Origin: Flavobacteriaceae bacterium
Lineage (GTDB): Bacteria; Bacteroidota; Bacteroidia; Flavobacteriales; Flavobacteriaceae
Length of the DNA: 64,000 nucleotides
Direction: 5' to 3'
Assembly: GCA_024742935.1 (NCBI GenBank)
Contig: JANSXN010000002.1
Coordinates: 30,112-94,111 of the forward strand
This document shows positions 36,341 to 45,889 of the stretch, in pieces. The position numbers and the translations under genes are program-made. The notes under the pieces were generated by a model, which was given only the letters and a program-made list of their open reading frames with translations, was not told the origin of the DNA and did no database searches. Positions within the stretch are counted from its first letter, which is position 1, and the number at the start of each line of letters is the position of its first letter.

Positions 36341-37141
36341 TTAATTGTTTTGTTGTAATTTTTCTATTGCCCGAATTTGGTCTGCAAAGAAACCACTTTT
36401 TTCGGGATTTTTCAAAATTAATATTTTATATGCTTGAATCGCTTTTTTATAGTTGTTTTGTTGTAAATAAACTTTGGCCAGGGTTTCAGTCATAAGGTGG
36501 TTACTGGGCTTTGAGAGCGGTTTTTCAGTATCTTCTTTAGTGTCTGAAAGTGATGGTTTTATTTTTGGACTTTCTTGAATGAACTTGTCGATTAATCTAA
36601 ACTTATCCTCTTTTTCATTTTCAGTTTCTTCAGAGTTGTTGTTTCTTTTGATTGGCTTTACTCTTGTGAGCTTTAACCATTCTTCAAAAGAATGTTTGTC
36701 ATTTTTAGAAAATGGAAGGGGTTTGTGAACTTCAAGTATTTCTTCAATTGCTTTTTCTTGCGTTGTTTTTTCTTTTTTACGTTCAAAGAGATTCGGGTTT
36801 AAAATTGCTTCTGCTTTTTCAATTTCATTTTTGTCTATTTCTTCAATCTCTTCTTTTTTAAGAACAGGTTGTTGAGAAAAATGTTCTGAAGTAATAAAAT
36901 CAAAAAGAACAGTGCGGTCTGATGTATAAGCAGCAGTTTTTTTTAGTTCTTGATTGTATAAATAACTGTTTTCTTTTTTAAGAAGATTTAAATAGATTGC
37001 TCTTGCGGGTTGAAAATAGGGAAAATTACTGATAATTTCTTCAAGTTGCACTTTTGTGTTTTCAGAAGATTTTTCAGGGTTTTGTAGCAGATATGTGATT
37101 TGCTCTTTATTCAATTTATTACCATTTAGCCAGCGTGGCAT
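36341..37141 (-). CDS. TPR-containing protein of unknown function
   Basis: 266 residues from the ATG at 37141 (MPRWLNGNKLNKEQ); an ATG at 37168 would add nine. N-terminal helical region (ITYLLQNPEKSSENTKVQLEEI and FPYFQPARAIYLNLLKKEN, shown in part) followed by a long charged, probably disordered linker, then a C-terminal tetratricopeptide-like repeat (TLAKVYLQQNNYKKAIQAYK). No signal peptide, so cytoplasmic. It overlaps the end of lptE by 23 bases and precedes secG; this order is one I associate with Bacteroidota generally. Role unknown, perhaps an envelope assembly adaptor. Confidence 0.8.
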   Translation of the reverse strand: MPRWLNGNKLNKEQITYLLQNPEKSSENTKVQLEEIISNFPYFQPARAIYLNLLKKENSYLYNQELKKTAAYTSDRTVLFDFITSEHFSQQPVLKKEEIEEIDKNEIEKAEAILNPNLFERKKEKTTQEKAIEEILEVHKPLPFSKNDKHSFEEWLKLTRVKPIKRNNNSEETENEKEDKFRLIDKFIQESPKIKPSLSDTKEDTEKPLSKPSNHLMTETLAKVYLQQNNYKKAIQAYKILILKNPEKSGFFADQIRAIEKLQQNN

Positions 37142-37628
37142 TAAAGACATCTTGAGTGATTCGTTCATAAATCACAGCGATGGCTTCATCTCTTTGTGAT
37201 CCTGTAAGTTGTGCAGACCCCCCATAATCAAAGTAAAAAGTAAACCGTTGTTCAAGATCGTTTCCTTCATTTTTTGTATCAAAAAAACGCACATTCACTG
37301 CAATTGTCAAACGGTTTTGTGCGGCTGTATTTTGTGCTGTTGCAGTAATTGGAGCAATGTAATATTGTACAATTTCACCCTCATATATTAAATCTGCATT
37401 TTGGTTAGTGAGGTCTAGACTGGTTTGATTGACTATCAAGTCCTGTAGTGTTTGTGTAAATAACCTATCAATTCCCGGTTCTATAATGGGGGCGTTGTTT
37501 CTAAAAAAATTAACTTGAAACGTTTTTATGTTTGGAGCCACAGACGCTCCTGTAAATGAATAAAAACCACAGCTTTGAATGGCAAAAACTGTAGAGACTA
37601 ATAAAATAAGGAATCCGTTTTTTTTCAT
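37119..37628 (-). CDS. lptE: LPS-assembly lipoprotein LptE
   Basis: 169 residues. Signal peptide with lipobox FAIQSC (Cys20), then GFYSFTGASVAPNIKTFQV, the characteristic N-terminus of Bacteroidota LptE, which plugs the LptD barrel and helps insert lipopolysaccharide in the outer membrane. Further conserved text: IEPGIDRLFTQTLQDLIV and YYIAPITATAQNTAAQNRL. It starts 3 bases after the sigma-54 activator gene ends and overlaps the TPR gene, so it belongs to one tightly packed operon. Confidence 0.88.
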   Translation of the reverse strand: MKKNGFLILLVSTVFAIQSCGFYSFTGASVAPNIKTFQVNFFRNNAPIIEPGIDRLFTQTLQDLIVNQTSLDLTNQNADLIYEGEIVQYYIAPITATAQNTAAQNRLTIAVNVRFFDTKNEGNDLEQRFTFYFDYGGSAQLTGSQRDEAIAVIYERITQDVFNATLAKW

Positions 37629-37631
37629 TTC

Positions 37632-38909
37632 TTACAATCCAAACTGTTTGATTTTTCGGTAAAGCGTTCTTTCAGAAAGGCCGAGTTCATCTGCTGCAGC
37701 TTTTCTCTTTCCTTGATTTTTCTCCAAAGCCTTTTTGATGAGTTCCAATTCTTTGTCTTTTATTGAAAGGGTTTCTTCTTCTTCTATTTCTTCGGCAAAA
37801 TAATATTTATCTTTTGTTTTTTCACGATTTTCAGTGTCACTTACTTCAAGAATTTCAACATCGTTTTGAGCATTGTTATCATCAATAAAATCTGTTAACT
37901 CTTCAAAGGAATCATCTTCCTGTGGGGTATATATTTTTTTGATTAAGCCGGAATGTTCTTTTTGTACATTTTCGGCATTGCCGCTTTTCAATAGCTCAAG
38001 AGTGAGTTTTTTTAAATCGTTCACATCGCGCTGCATATCAAAGAGTACTTTATAGAGTATTTCTCTTTCTGAACCAAACTCACTTTCAGATTTCCTGGAA
38101 CCTACTACAGCCGGAAGGTTGCGACCCATATCAGGTAAATAGTTTTTTAAGGTTGTTGCTTTGATTTCCCTGTTTTGTTCTAAAACTGAAATTTGTTCAG
38201 CCACATTGCGCAGTTGTCTAATGTTTCCGCTCCAGCGGTATTTTAAAAGTAAATTTGTTGCTTCTTCATTGAGCCTGATGGTGGGCATTTTGTATTTTTG
38301 CGCAAAATCTGCTGCAAATTTTCTAAATAACAGATGAATGTCTTCTTCGCGTTCACGCAAAGGCGGTAAATGAATATCAACTGTGCTAAGACGATAATAC
38401 AAATCCTCCCTGAACTTGCCTTCATTTATAGCATCTGCCATATTCACATTGGTAGCTGCAACTATGCGTACATCTGTTTTTTGGGTTTTTGAAGACCCCA
38501 CCTTTAAGAATTCGCCGTTTTCCAAAACCCTCAATAATCGCACTTGTGTGGGTAGAGGCAATTCACCCACTTCATCCAGAAAGATAGTGCCTCCGTCTGC
38601 CACTTCAAAATAGCCGCTTCGGGTTTGGGTGGCTCCGGTGAATGATCCTTTTTCATGTCCAAAAAGTTCACTGTCTATAGTTCCTTCAGGAATGGCGCCA
38701 CAGTTTACAGCAATGTATTTCCCGTGTTTTCTGTGAGAGAGGGAATGGATTATTTTTGGGATGCTTTCCTTTCCCACACCACTTTCACCGGTGACTAAAA
38801 CCGAAATATCTGTGGGTGCAACCTGAATGGCTTTTTCAATGGCACGGTTGAGCTTCTCATTGTTACCAATGATTCCAAAACGTTGTTTTATTGCTTGTAC
38901 TGATTCCAT
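37632..38909 (-). CDS. Sigma-54-dependent transcriptional activator
   Basis: 425 residues from the ATG at 38909 (MESVQAIKQRFGIIG); the longer frame would run through the palindrome into miaB. It is an AAA+ enhancer-binding protein: Walker A GESGVGKE, the sigma-54-contacting loop GSFTGAT (Ser replaces the usual Ala in GAFTGA), Walker B GGTIFLDEVGEL, RLLRVLENGEF and the arginine-finger region FREDLYYRLS, then a C-terminal Fis-type helix-turn-helix (GKRKAAADELGLSERTLYRK). It lacks an N-terminal receiver or sensor domain, so it may be controlled by a partner or by its amount. The gene sits 3 bases before lptE, and a sigma-54-like sequence occurs before groES 1.8 kb downstream. Confidence 0.9.
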   Translation of the reverse strand: MESVQAIKQRFGIIGNNEKLNRAIEKAIQVAPTDISVLVTGESGVGKESIPKIIHSLSHRKHGKYIAVNCGAIPEGTIDSELFGHEKGSFTGATQTRSGYFEVADGGTIFLDEVGELPLPTQVRLLRVLENGEFLKVGSSKTQKTDVRIVAATNVNMADAINEGKFREDLYYRLSTVDIHLPPLREREEDIHLLFRKFAADFAQKYKMPTIRLNEEATNLLLKYRWSGNIRQLRNVAEQISVLEQNREIKATTLKNYLPDMGRNLPAVVGSRKSESEFGSEREILYKVLFDMQRDVNDLKKLTLELLKSGNAENVQKEHSGLIKKIYTPQEDDSFEELTDFIDDNNAQNDVEILEVSDTENREKTKDKYYFAEEIEEEETLSIKDKELELIKKALEKNQGKRKAAADELGLSERTLYRKIKQFGL

Positions 38910-38916
38910 AGTCCAA

Positions 38917-38943
38917 ATTCCCGCGGAGGCGAGAATCTCGTTA
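38917..38943 (-). repeat. Start-codon palindrome, sigma-54 activator copy
   Basis: On the minus strand TAACGAG, then ATTCTCGC - CTCC - GCGGGAAT (one mismatch in the arms). It ends 7 bases before the activator's ATG at 38909 and begins 7 bases after the miaB stop. Confidence 0.8.
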
Positions 38944-38949
38944 AATAAT

Positions 38950-40401
38950 TTATGAATTATCCTCGCTATACCCCACTGCCTCCCCAATCAAAGTCGCCGA
39001 AGTACAGTCTGTGATTTTGACCATTACAAATTCACCAATCTTATAGTTTTCTTTTGGAAAAACAACCACAGTATTTTGTGGGATTCTGCCGCTCCATTGG
39101 TTTTCATCTCTTTTGGATGTTTTTTCGATGAGGACTTCGAGTGTTTTACCCACAAATTGTCGTGTGCGGTAGGCACTGTGTTTTTGTTGTAATTTGACAA
39201 TTTCCTGCAGGCGTCTTTTCTTAGTTTCTTCGGGGATATCATCTTCCAGTTTTCTTGCGGCCATAGTGCCCGGGCGTTCAGAATACATAAACATAAATCC
39301 GAAATCATATTTTACATAGTCCATCAGACTCAGCGTGTCTTGATGATCTTCTTCTGTTTCTGTAGGAAAACCCGAAATCATATCCTGAGAGATACCACAA
39401 TCCGGCATTCTGCTTTTAATATTATCAATCAGCTGCATATATTCCTTGCGGGTGTGCTGGCGGTTCATTTCTTTTAAAATGCGTGTGCTTCCACTTTGAA
39501 CGGGCAGGTGGATGTAGTTGCAAATATTTTGGTATTTGGCCATGGTTTCAATCACGTCCATTGTAAAGTCCTGCGGGTTTGATGTGGAGAATCTGATGCG
39601 CATTTTGGGTTGTGCTTCCGCTACAAGCGAAAGTAATCCTGAAAAGTTAGTCGCTGTGGCTTTTTGCATCTCACTGGCCTTGTCAAAATCTTTTTTGAGT
39701 CCGCCGCCATACCATAAATAACTATCTACATTTTGACCTAGAAGTGTGATTTCTTTAAAACCTTTTGCTACAAGGTCATTGACTTCCTCAAGAATACTTT
39801 GGGGGTCACGGCTGCGTTCACGTCCGCGGGTAAATGGTACCACACAAAAGGTACACATATTATCACAACCACGTGTGATGGAGACAAAAGCAGTTACACC
39901 ATTGCTTTGCAATCGCACGGGTGAAATATCGCCATAAGTTTCTTCTTTTGAAAGAATCACATTAACAGCGTTTCTTCCTTCCTCCACTTCGCTTAGCAAA
40001 TTGGGTAAATCTTTATAAGCATCTGGGCCAACAACCAGATCAACGATTTTTTCTTCTTCGAGAAACTTGCTTTTGAGTCGTTCAGCCATACAGCCCAGCA
40101 CACCCACTTTCATACCCGGATTGGTGCTTCTTTTAACGGCATTGTATTTTTCGAGCCGTTTTCTAACGGTTTGTTCTGCTTTGTCGCGAATGGAACAGGT
40201 ATTCACCAAAACCAAATCGGCATCTTCAAGGTTTGGGGTGGTATTGTAGCCGTTTTCAGCAAGAATGGAAGCCACAATTTCGCTGTCGCTGAAATTCATT
40301 TGGCAACCATAACTTTCAATAAAAAGTTTTTTGGTGTTACCATCCATTTTTTCTAAAACGAGTTGCGTACCTTGTTTGTTTTCGTCAATTATTTTCTCCA
40401 T
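38950..40401 (-). CDS. miaB: tRNA-2-methylthio-N6-dimethylallyladenosine synthase
   Basis: 483 residues from the ATG at 40401 (MEKIIDENKQGTQ); an upstream ATG gives no family-like sequence. MiaB is a radical-SAM enzyme that adds a methylthio group to i6A37 of tRNAs. Seen: the N-terminal cluster domain (FIESYGCQMNFSDSE, VNTCSIRDKAEQTV, VGVLGCMAERLK) supplying three cysteines, the radical-SAM motif CDNMCTFC, FVSITRGC, TLLGQNVDSY, and a C-terminal TRAM domain. First gene of the run leading to secG; divergent from topA. Confidence 0.95.
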   Translation of the reverse strand: MEKIIDENKQGTQLVLEKMDGNTKKLFIESYGCQMNFSDSEIVASILAENGYNTTPNLEDADLVLVNTCSIRDKAEQTVRKRLEKYNAVKRSTNPGMKVGVLGCMAERLKSKFLEEEKIVDLVVGPDAYKDLPNLLSEVEEGRNAVNVILSKEETYGDISPVRLQSNGVTAFVSITRGCDNMCTFCVVPFTRGRERSRDPQSILEEVNDLVAKGFKEITLLGQNVDSYLWYGGGLKKDFDKASEMQKATATNFSGLLSLVAEAQPKMRIRFSTSNPQDFTMDVIETMAKYQNICNYIHLPVQSGSTRILKEMNRQHTRKEYMQLIDNIKSRMPDCGISQDMISGFPTETEEDHQDTLSLMDYVKYDFGFMFMYSERPGTMAARKLEDDIPEETKKRRLQEIVKLQQKHSAYRTRQFVGKTLEVLIEKTSKRDENQWSGRIPQNTVVVFPKENYKIGEFVMVKITDCTSATLIGEAVGYSEDNS

Positions 40402-40520
40402 AAATAGTCCTATAGCTACAAGCGTGCAAAGATACAAATTTTAAAGCATTTGTGACAAATTGGCAGAATTTATTTCTAAGAAAATAAGGTTTTTTAAAGC
40501 TTAGATTTTAAGAGAATTAG

Positions 40521-40549
40521 TTTGGTATTAAAAAAATCCTATACTTTTG
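40521..40549 (+). promoter_or_regulatory. Bacteroidota-type promoter for topA
   Basis: TTTG (40521-40524), 17-base spacer, TACTTTTG (40542-40549). Transcription would start near 40556, giving a leader of about 115 bases that includes the palindrome directly before the start codon. Confidence 0.8.
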
Positions 40550-40637
40550 CATTTCTCGCAGAAGCGTGAATCTTGAAAATTTGATGTGAGAATTTGTTAT
40601 TTATATTTAAGTTTTCGAGATGATTAGTAACATTTAA

Positions 40638-40664
40638 TAATGAGATTCCCGCCTTTGCGGGAAT
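40638..40664 (+). repeat. Start-codon palindrome, topA copy
   Basis: TAATGAG, then ATTCCCGC - CTTT - GCGGGAAT, perfect 8-base arms. It ends 7 bases before the topA ATG and lies inside the predicted mRNA leader. Confidence 0.85.
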
Positions 40665-40671
40665 AGGGAAT

Positions 40672-43164
40672 ATGGCAAAGAATCTAGTAATCGTTGAGTC
40701 ACCGGCAAAAGCAAAAACCATTGAGAAATTTTTAGGAAAAGATTTTAAGGTGGAATCCAGCTTTGGTCACATTGCAGATTTGCCTTCCAAGGAGTTGGCT
40801 GTTGATGTAGAGGGTGATTTTAAGCCAAAGTATATTGTGCCACGCGATAAAAAGGCATTGGTCAAAAACCTAAAAGATTTGGCAAGCAAAGCAGAAACGG
40901 TTTGGTTAGCTAGTGATGAGGATCGCGAGGGAGAAGCCATTGCCTGGCATCTTGCTGAGGAATTAGACCTGAATGAAAGCAAAACAAAACGCATCGTTTT
41001 TCACGAAATCACCAAGACAGCCATTTTAAAAGCGATAGAGAACCCCAGAAAAATAAATTACAATTTGGTCAATGCGCAGCAAGCAAGACGTGTTTTAGAC
41101 AGGCTTGTGGGCTATGAATTGTCACCGGTGCTTTGGAAAAAAGTTAAGGGAGGACTTTCAGCCGGGCGTGTGCAATCTGTTTCTGTAAGGTTGATTGTGG
41201 AGCGTGAACGCGAAATTCAAAACTTTAAAACCGAAGCCTCTTTTAGGGTAGATGCCGAATTTGAAAATGAAGAAGGAAAATCGTTTAAAGCAAAACTACC
41301 TAAAAATATAGCTACACAAAAAGAGGCAGCCGCATTTTTAGAGAAAAATAAAGGAGCTGCTTTTTCTATCGCAGAGCTCACAAAAAAGCCTGCAAAAAAA
41401 CAACCTTCACCACCGTTTACCACTTCGACCTTGCAGCAGGAAGCCTCCAGAAAGCTTTACTTTCCGGTGAGTAAAACGATGAATGTAGCACAACGTCTTT
41501 ATGAAGCCGGTTTGATAACTTATATGAGAACAGACAGTGTCAATCTCTCCAATGATGCTAAAAGCGCTGCAGAAGCTGAAATAACGTCTGCATTTGGAGA
41601 AAAATACAGTCAGCCACGCAATTTTAAAGGAAAATCCAAAGGAGCTCAAGAGGCCCACGAAGCCATTAGGCCTACAAACATAGCTGTTCACAGCGTGGAT
41701 ATTGACAGAGATCAGTCCAGGCTTTATGAATTGATTTGGAAAAGAACCATTGCTTCTCAAATGAGTGATGCTCAATTGGAACGAACTAATGTGAGGATTT
41801 CGGCATCGACCCACAATCAGGATTTTACTGCAAATGGTGAGATGATTAAATTTGACGGTTTCTTAAAAGTCTATATGGAAGGGCACGACAATGAGGACGA
41901 AGAGCAGGAAGGAATGTTGCCTAACCTGAAACAAGGAGAGGATTTAAAAAACAACTATATCACCGCTACTGAAAGATTTACAAGACCTCCATACCGCTAT
42001 ACAGAAGCTTCTTTGGTGAAGCAACTGGAAGAATTGGGTATTGGTAGACCCTCAACCTATGCGCCCACAATATCGACTATTCAAAACAGAAATTATGTCG
42101 AAAAAGGAACCATTGAAGGTGTTGAGCGAAACTACATTCAGTTTGTACTTAAAAAAGAAACTGTTACAGAAAAATCACTTACCGAAGTTGTGGGGTCAGA
42201 CAAGGGAAAATTAGTTCCTACAGATATTGGGATGATTGTGAATGACTTTTTGGTTGAGAATTTTAAAACCATACTTGATTATAACTTCACCGCCAAGGTT
42301 GAACAAGATTTTGATGATATAGCAGAAGGCAATGAAAAATGGACAGATATGCTTCGCGATTTCTACAAAGATTTTCATCCTCAGGTAAAAGATGTCGAGA
42401 AAAACGCTGAGCGCGAAAGCGGTGAACGTATTCTCGGCAAGCATCCGGAAACCGGAAGAACTATTTTGGTGCGATTGGGCAAATTTGGTGCTATGGCTCA
42501 AATTGGAGCGCCCGATGATGAAGAAAAACAATTTGCCAGTTTAACACCCGATCAACAACTCAATACAATCACCTTAGAAGAGGCATTGGACTTGTTTAAG
42601 CTTCCGCGTAAGCTGGGAATGGTTGACGGTGAAGAAGTAGAAGTAAATAATGGACGTTTTGGCCCTTATGTGAGGTTTGGTAAAAAGTTTATTTCGTTGC
42701 CAAAAGGAATGGATCCGCTAGAGGTTTCAATGGAAACAGCCAAGGAACTAATTGATGAAAAGAAAAAAGCAGATGCCCCCATCGCGACTTATGACGGTAA
42801 ACCTGTTCAGAAAGGAGTGGGACGATTTGGTCCGTTCATTAAATGGAATAATCTTTTTATCAATGTAAATAAAAAGTATGATTTTGATGACCTCTCTCAA
42901 GAAGATGTAGAGACCCTTATTGAAGATAAACTACAAAAGGAAAAAGAAAAGCTCATTCAAGAATGGCCGGCAGAGGGAATTAAAATAGAAAAAGCACGTT
43001 GGGGTCGTTTCAATCTTATAAAAGGAAAAATAAAGGTAGAACTTCCCAAAGAAACAAAAGTTGAAAAAATGTCTTTGGAAGAAGCCAAAGCATTAATTGA
43101 AAAAAAGTCGCCCAAGAAAAGAGTTGCTAAGAAATCAGCAAAAAAGAAACCCTCTAAGAAATAA
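40672..43164 (+). CDS. topA: DNA topoisomerase I
   Basis: 830 residues. It relaxes negative supercoils by transient single-strand cleavage. Seen: TOPRIM domain (LVIVESPAKAKTIEKFLG, ASDEDREGEAIAWH with the acidic metal site), the active-site tyrosine in GLITYMRTDSVNL (Tyr284), GAQEAHEAIRPT, LEELGIGRPSTYAPTI, and several C-terminal repeats (GRFGPYVRFGKKFISLPK, GRFGPFIKWNNLFINV). It lacks zinc-finger cysteines in the C-terminus and ends in a Lys-rich tail (KKRVAKKSAKKKPSKK) that should bind DNA. The leader carries a strong palindrome. The arginase-fold gene starts 5 bases downstream. Confidence 0.97.
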   Translation: MAKNLVIVESPAKAKTIEKFLGKDFKVESSFGHIADLPSKELAVDVEGDFKPKYIVPRDKKALVKNLKDLASKAETVWLASDEDREGEAIAWHLAEELDLNESKTKRIVFHEITKTAILKAIENPRKINYNLVNAQQARRVLDRLVGYELSPVLWKKVKGGLSAGRVQSVSVRLIVEREREIQNFKTEASFRVDAEFENEEGKSFKAKLPKNIATQKEAAAFLEKNKGAAFSIAELTKKPAKKQPSPPFTTSTLQQEASRKLYFPVSKTMNVAQRLYEAGLITYMRTDSVNLSNDAKSAAEAEITSAFGEKYSQPRNFKGKSKGAQEAHEAIRPTNIAVHSVDIDRDQSRLYELIWKRTIASQMSDAQLERTNVRISASTHNQDFTANGEMIKFDGFLKVYMEGHDNEDEEQEGMLPNLKQGEDLKNNYITATERFTRPPYRYTEASLVKQLEELGIGRPSTYAPTISTIQNRNYVEKGTIEGVERNYIQFVLKKETVTEKSLTEVVGSDKGKLVPTDIGMIVNDFLVENFKTILDYNFTAKVEQDFDDIAEGNEKWTDMLRDFYKDFHPQVKDVEKNAERESGERILGKHPETGRTILVRLGKFGAMAQIGAPDDEEKQFASLTPDQQLNTITLEEALDLFKLPRKLGMVDGEEVEVNNGRFGPYVRFGKKFISLPKGMDPLEVSMETAKELIDEKKKADAPIATYDGKPVQKGVGRFGPFIKWNNLFINVNKKYDFDDLSQEDVETLIEDKLQKEKEKLIQEWPAEGIKIEKARWGRFNLIKGKIKVELPKETKVEKMSLEEAKALIEKKSPKKRVAKKSAKKKPSKK

Positions 43165-43169
43165 TCCCT

Positions 43170-44333
43170 ATGCAAGAGTTTTTCACTCCTGTAAGTAAAA
43201 CAGTTCTAGCGCATCGAGAGATGCTTCCTGAACATGTGCTTGGTAAACAGTTGCAAGTATATTCGCAGCGCGGTGGTTTTCCAGATATTGAGGTGTGTAA
43301 ACTTGTCATTCTTGGGGTGAAGGAAGCTAGAAACAGCGAGAATTTTAATGGAGTTTATCCCTCATTTGATACTGTTAGAAAATCATTTTATTCACTTTAT
43401 GCCGGCAACTGGCATCACCAAATAGCCGATTTGGGAGATATAAGTGCAGGAGATACTGTAGAAGACACTTATTTTGCGCTAAAATCAGCTGTAAGTGAAT
43501 TGGTGTCAAAAGGAATAATTCCTCTTGTTTTGGGAGGTAGTCAAGACCTTGTTTATCCCATGTACAGAGGTTTTGACGGTTTGAGTAAAATGATTAACTA
43601 TGTCAACATCGATAGTAAATTTGACATTGGCAATGCAGACGCGCCTATCACCAACACTTCTTATGTGGGTAAAATGGTTGTTGAAAAGCCATATAATTTA
43701 TTTAACTATAGTAACATTGGGTATCAATCTTATTATAATTCCTCAGATGAAATTGCATTGCTGGAAAAACTTTATTTTGAAGGATATCGTCTTGGCGAAA
43801 TAGTTAATGACCTTACTATAGTAGAGCCTATTCTTCGTGATGCAGACTTGATAACTTTAGATGTTTCTGCAATAAAAAGCGCAGAACTTAGTTATATAAA
43901 TAACGCTTCACCAAATGGTCTTGACGGAAGAGAAGTTTGTGCTATTTCAAGATATTCGGGAATAAGTAATAAGGTAAGTGCTTTTGGGGTTTTTGAAATA
44001 ACTGATTTTAACACATCCTTGTCGGCCTCTATGTTGATTGCCCAGGTTTTGTGGTATTTTATTGAAGGAGTTAACTACCGTATTGATGATGGTGATTTAA
44101 GTTCAGAAACAGATTTTAAAAACTATAGTGTGCCTGTTGACAATGAAGTGCTTCTTTTTAAAAAAAGCCTGAAAACACAAAGATGGTGGATTGAAATACC
44201 ATTTATTTCAGAAATGAATAATAAATTGAAAAGACACACGTTATTACCTTGCACTTATCATGATTATGAGAACGCATGCAATCAGGAAATTCCTGAACGA
44301 TGGTTTAAGGCCAGAAGAAAAAATGAAATTTAA
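43170..44333 (+). CDS. Arginase/formimidoylglutamase-fold protein lacking metal ligands
   Basis: 387 residues. The overall pattern is that of ureohydrolases: VILGVKEAR near 47-54, LVLGGSQDLVYPMYRG (119-134), INYVNIDSKFDIG (142-154), LITLDVSAIKSAE (228-239) and GREVCAISRYSG. In active enzymes these loops read GGxH, DAHxD and SxDxDxxDP and bind two manganese ions. Here the first His is Gln125, the DAH of the second is Asp148-Ser-Lys, and the second Asp of the third is Ser233. So at least three ligands are missing and hydrolysis is improbable; a structural or regulatory role is more likely. It lies between topA (5 bases) and gldK (112 bases), which suggests a link with gliding/secretion. Confidence 0.75.
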   Translation: MQEFFTPVSKTVLAHREMLPEHVLGKQLQVYSQRGGFPDIEVCKLVILGVKEARNSENFNGVYPSFDTVRKSFYSLYAGNWHHQIADLGDISAGDTVEDTYFALKSAVSELVSKGIIPLVLGGSQDLVYPMYRGFDGLSKMINYVNIDSKFDIGNADAPITNTSYVGKMVVEKPYNLFNYSNIGYQSYYNSSDEIALLEKLYFEGYRLGEIVNDLTIVEPILRDADLITLDVSAIKSAELSYINNASPNGLDGREVCAISRYSGISNKVSAFGVFEITDFNTSLSASMLIAQVLWYFIEGVNYRIDDGDLSSETDFKNYSVPVDNEVLLFKKSLKTQRWWIEIPFISEMNNKLKRHTLLPCTYHDYENACNQEIPERWFKARRKNEI

Positions 44334-44445
44334 TAATAAATAAAACAATAGATTTTAAGGCTTTTTTCTAAAAAATGTTGTTTTTTAGGAAATTTATAAA
44401 TAGGTTTACGCCCTTGAAATCTACAAAATTTAACCTAATATACTT

Positions 44446-45831
44446 ATGAAGAAGTTTATTGCATTTACTGCGATTATGTCCTTTTTGATTAGTTGTAACT
44501 CGGGAGATAGAGGTGAGCTAGTTGGTGTTAAAGGAAAAAAATGGCATCCTGAGAAACCTTATGGAATGACTTTGGTTCCCGGTGGCTCGTTTATAATGGG
44601 TAAGCCAGACAACGACTTTGTGGGTGTTATGGATGCTCCCACTAAGACTGTAACTGTTCGTTCTTTCTACATGGATGAAACAGAAATTACAAATTCTCAA
44701 TACCGTCAATTTGTATATTGGGTCAGAGATTCCATTGTTAGATTAAGATTAGCTATTATCGCAGATGAGTTTGGGTTGACACCAGGGGATGCTGGTACCG
44801 GTGAGTTTGCATTTACAGATCAGCAAAATGAGGAGATGACCCCATATGAACAGTATATGTATGACAACTACTGGGGTTTTGGCGAGGACTTTTATGAAGG
44901 AAGAAAAATAAATAGAGAAATAGAACTTATATGGGATACAGCGCTTTATCCCGACGAGTACTATGCAGAAGTAATGGATTCTATGTATCTTCCCATGTCT
45001 GAGTCTTATAACGGTTTGAGAACACTTGACGTGAGCAAGCTCAAATTTCAATACACAACGATGGATATTGCTGCGGCTGCAAAAGACAATAGCGCAGATA
45101 CCAGAGAAAAAAGAAGCAAATATATTACTAAAGAAGAACTTGAAATTTATCCAGACACAACTGTATGGATAAGAGATTTTAATTACTCTTACAATGAGCC
45201 TATGCACAATGACTATTTTTGGCATAAGGCATATGATGAATATCCTGTTGTGGGAGTTAACTGGAAACAAGCAAAGGCTTTTGCGACCTGGAGAACCCTT
45301 TACAAAAATGCATATCAAAAAGAGAGAGGAAGGTATCAAGTACCATCTTTCAGATTACCTTTTGAAGGTGAATGGGAATATGCTGCCAGAGGGGGTATTG
45401 CATCAGGAACCTATCCTTGGGGTGGACCTTACACTCTAAATGATAGAGGTTGTTTTATGGCAAACTTCAAACCTCTCCGTGGAGACTATGCAGCAGATCA
45501 AGCATTATATACTGTTGAAGCAAAATCTTATGAGCCAAACGACTACAATTTGTACAATATGGCTGGTAATGTTTCAGAGTGGGTAGACTCATCTTATGAC
45601 CCTGCGTCTTATGAGTTTATGTCCACAATGAACCCCACAGTAAACGACCCGGCAAATATGCGTAAGGTTGTAAGAGGTGGCTCCTGGAAAGATGTTGCAT
45701 ACTTCCTGCAAGTCAGTACAAGAGATTATGAATATGCAGATACCGCCAGAAGCTATATTGGCTTCAGAACAGTACAGGATTATATGGGAACAGATGTGGT
45801 TCTCAACCAGCAATTTGGCGACGCGAGATAA
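44446..45831 (+). CDS. gldK: Type IX secretion / gliding lipoprotein GldK
   Basis: 461 residues. Lipobox FLISC (Cys17), then a formylglycine-generating-enzyme-like (SUMF1) domain: GMTLVPGGSFIMGKPDN, VRSFYMDETEITNSQYRQF, PVVGVNWKQAKAFATWR, LPFEGEWEYAARGG, NMAGNVSEWVDSSY and VVRGGSWKD. GldK (PorK) forms, with GldN, the periplasmic ring attached to the outer membrane in the type IX secretion system. Compared with the family a long inserted segment (about 105-250) is present, as is usual for GldK. First of gldKLMN; a small hairpin (44365-44392) lies upstream. Confidence 0.95.
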   Translation: MKKFIAFTAIMSFLISCNSGDRGELVGVKGKKWHPEKPYGMTLVPGGSFIMGKPDNDFVGVMDAPTKTVTVRSFYMDETEITNSQYRQFVYWVRDSIVRLRLAIIADEFGLTPGDAGTGEFAFTDQQNEEMTPYEQYMYDNYWGFGEDFYEGRKINREIELIWDTALYPDEYYAEVMDSMYLPMSESYNGLRTLDVSKLKFQYTTMDIAAAAKDNSADTREKRSKYITKEELEIYPDTTVWIRDFNYSYNEPMHNDYFWHKAYDEYPVVGVNWKQAKAFATWRTLYKNAYQKERGRYQVPSFRLPFEGEWEYAARGGIASGTYPWGGPYTLNDRGCFMANFKPLRGDYAADQALYTVEAKSYEPNDYNLYNMAGNVSEWVDSSYDPASYEFMSTMNPTVNDPANMRKVVRGGSWKDVAYFLQVSTRDYEYADTARSYIGFRTVQDYMGTDVVLNQQFGDAR

Positions 45832-45889
45832 TAACTTAATTTCAACTTAAATACACTAACTTAAACTTAACTTAAAATTTTAATTAATC

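Noticed and set aside
44749..45339. 196-codon open frame antisense to gldK
   Set aside because: Shadow of a highly conserved gene; no motif or start context supports it.
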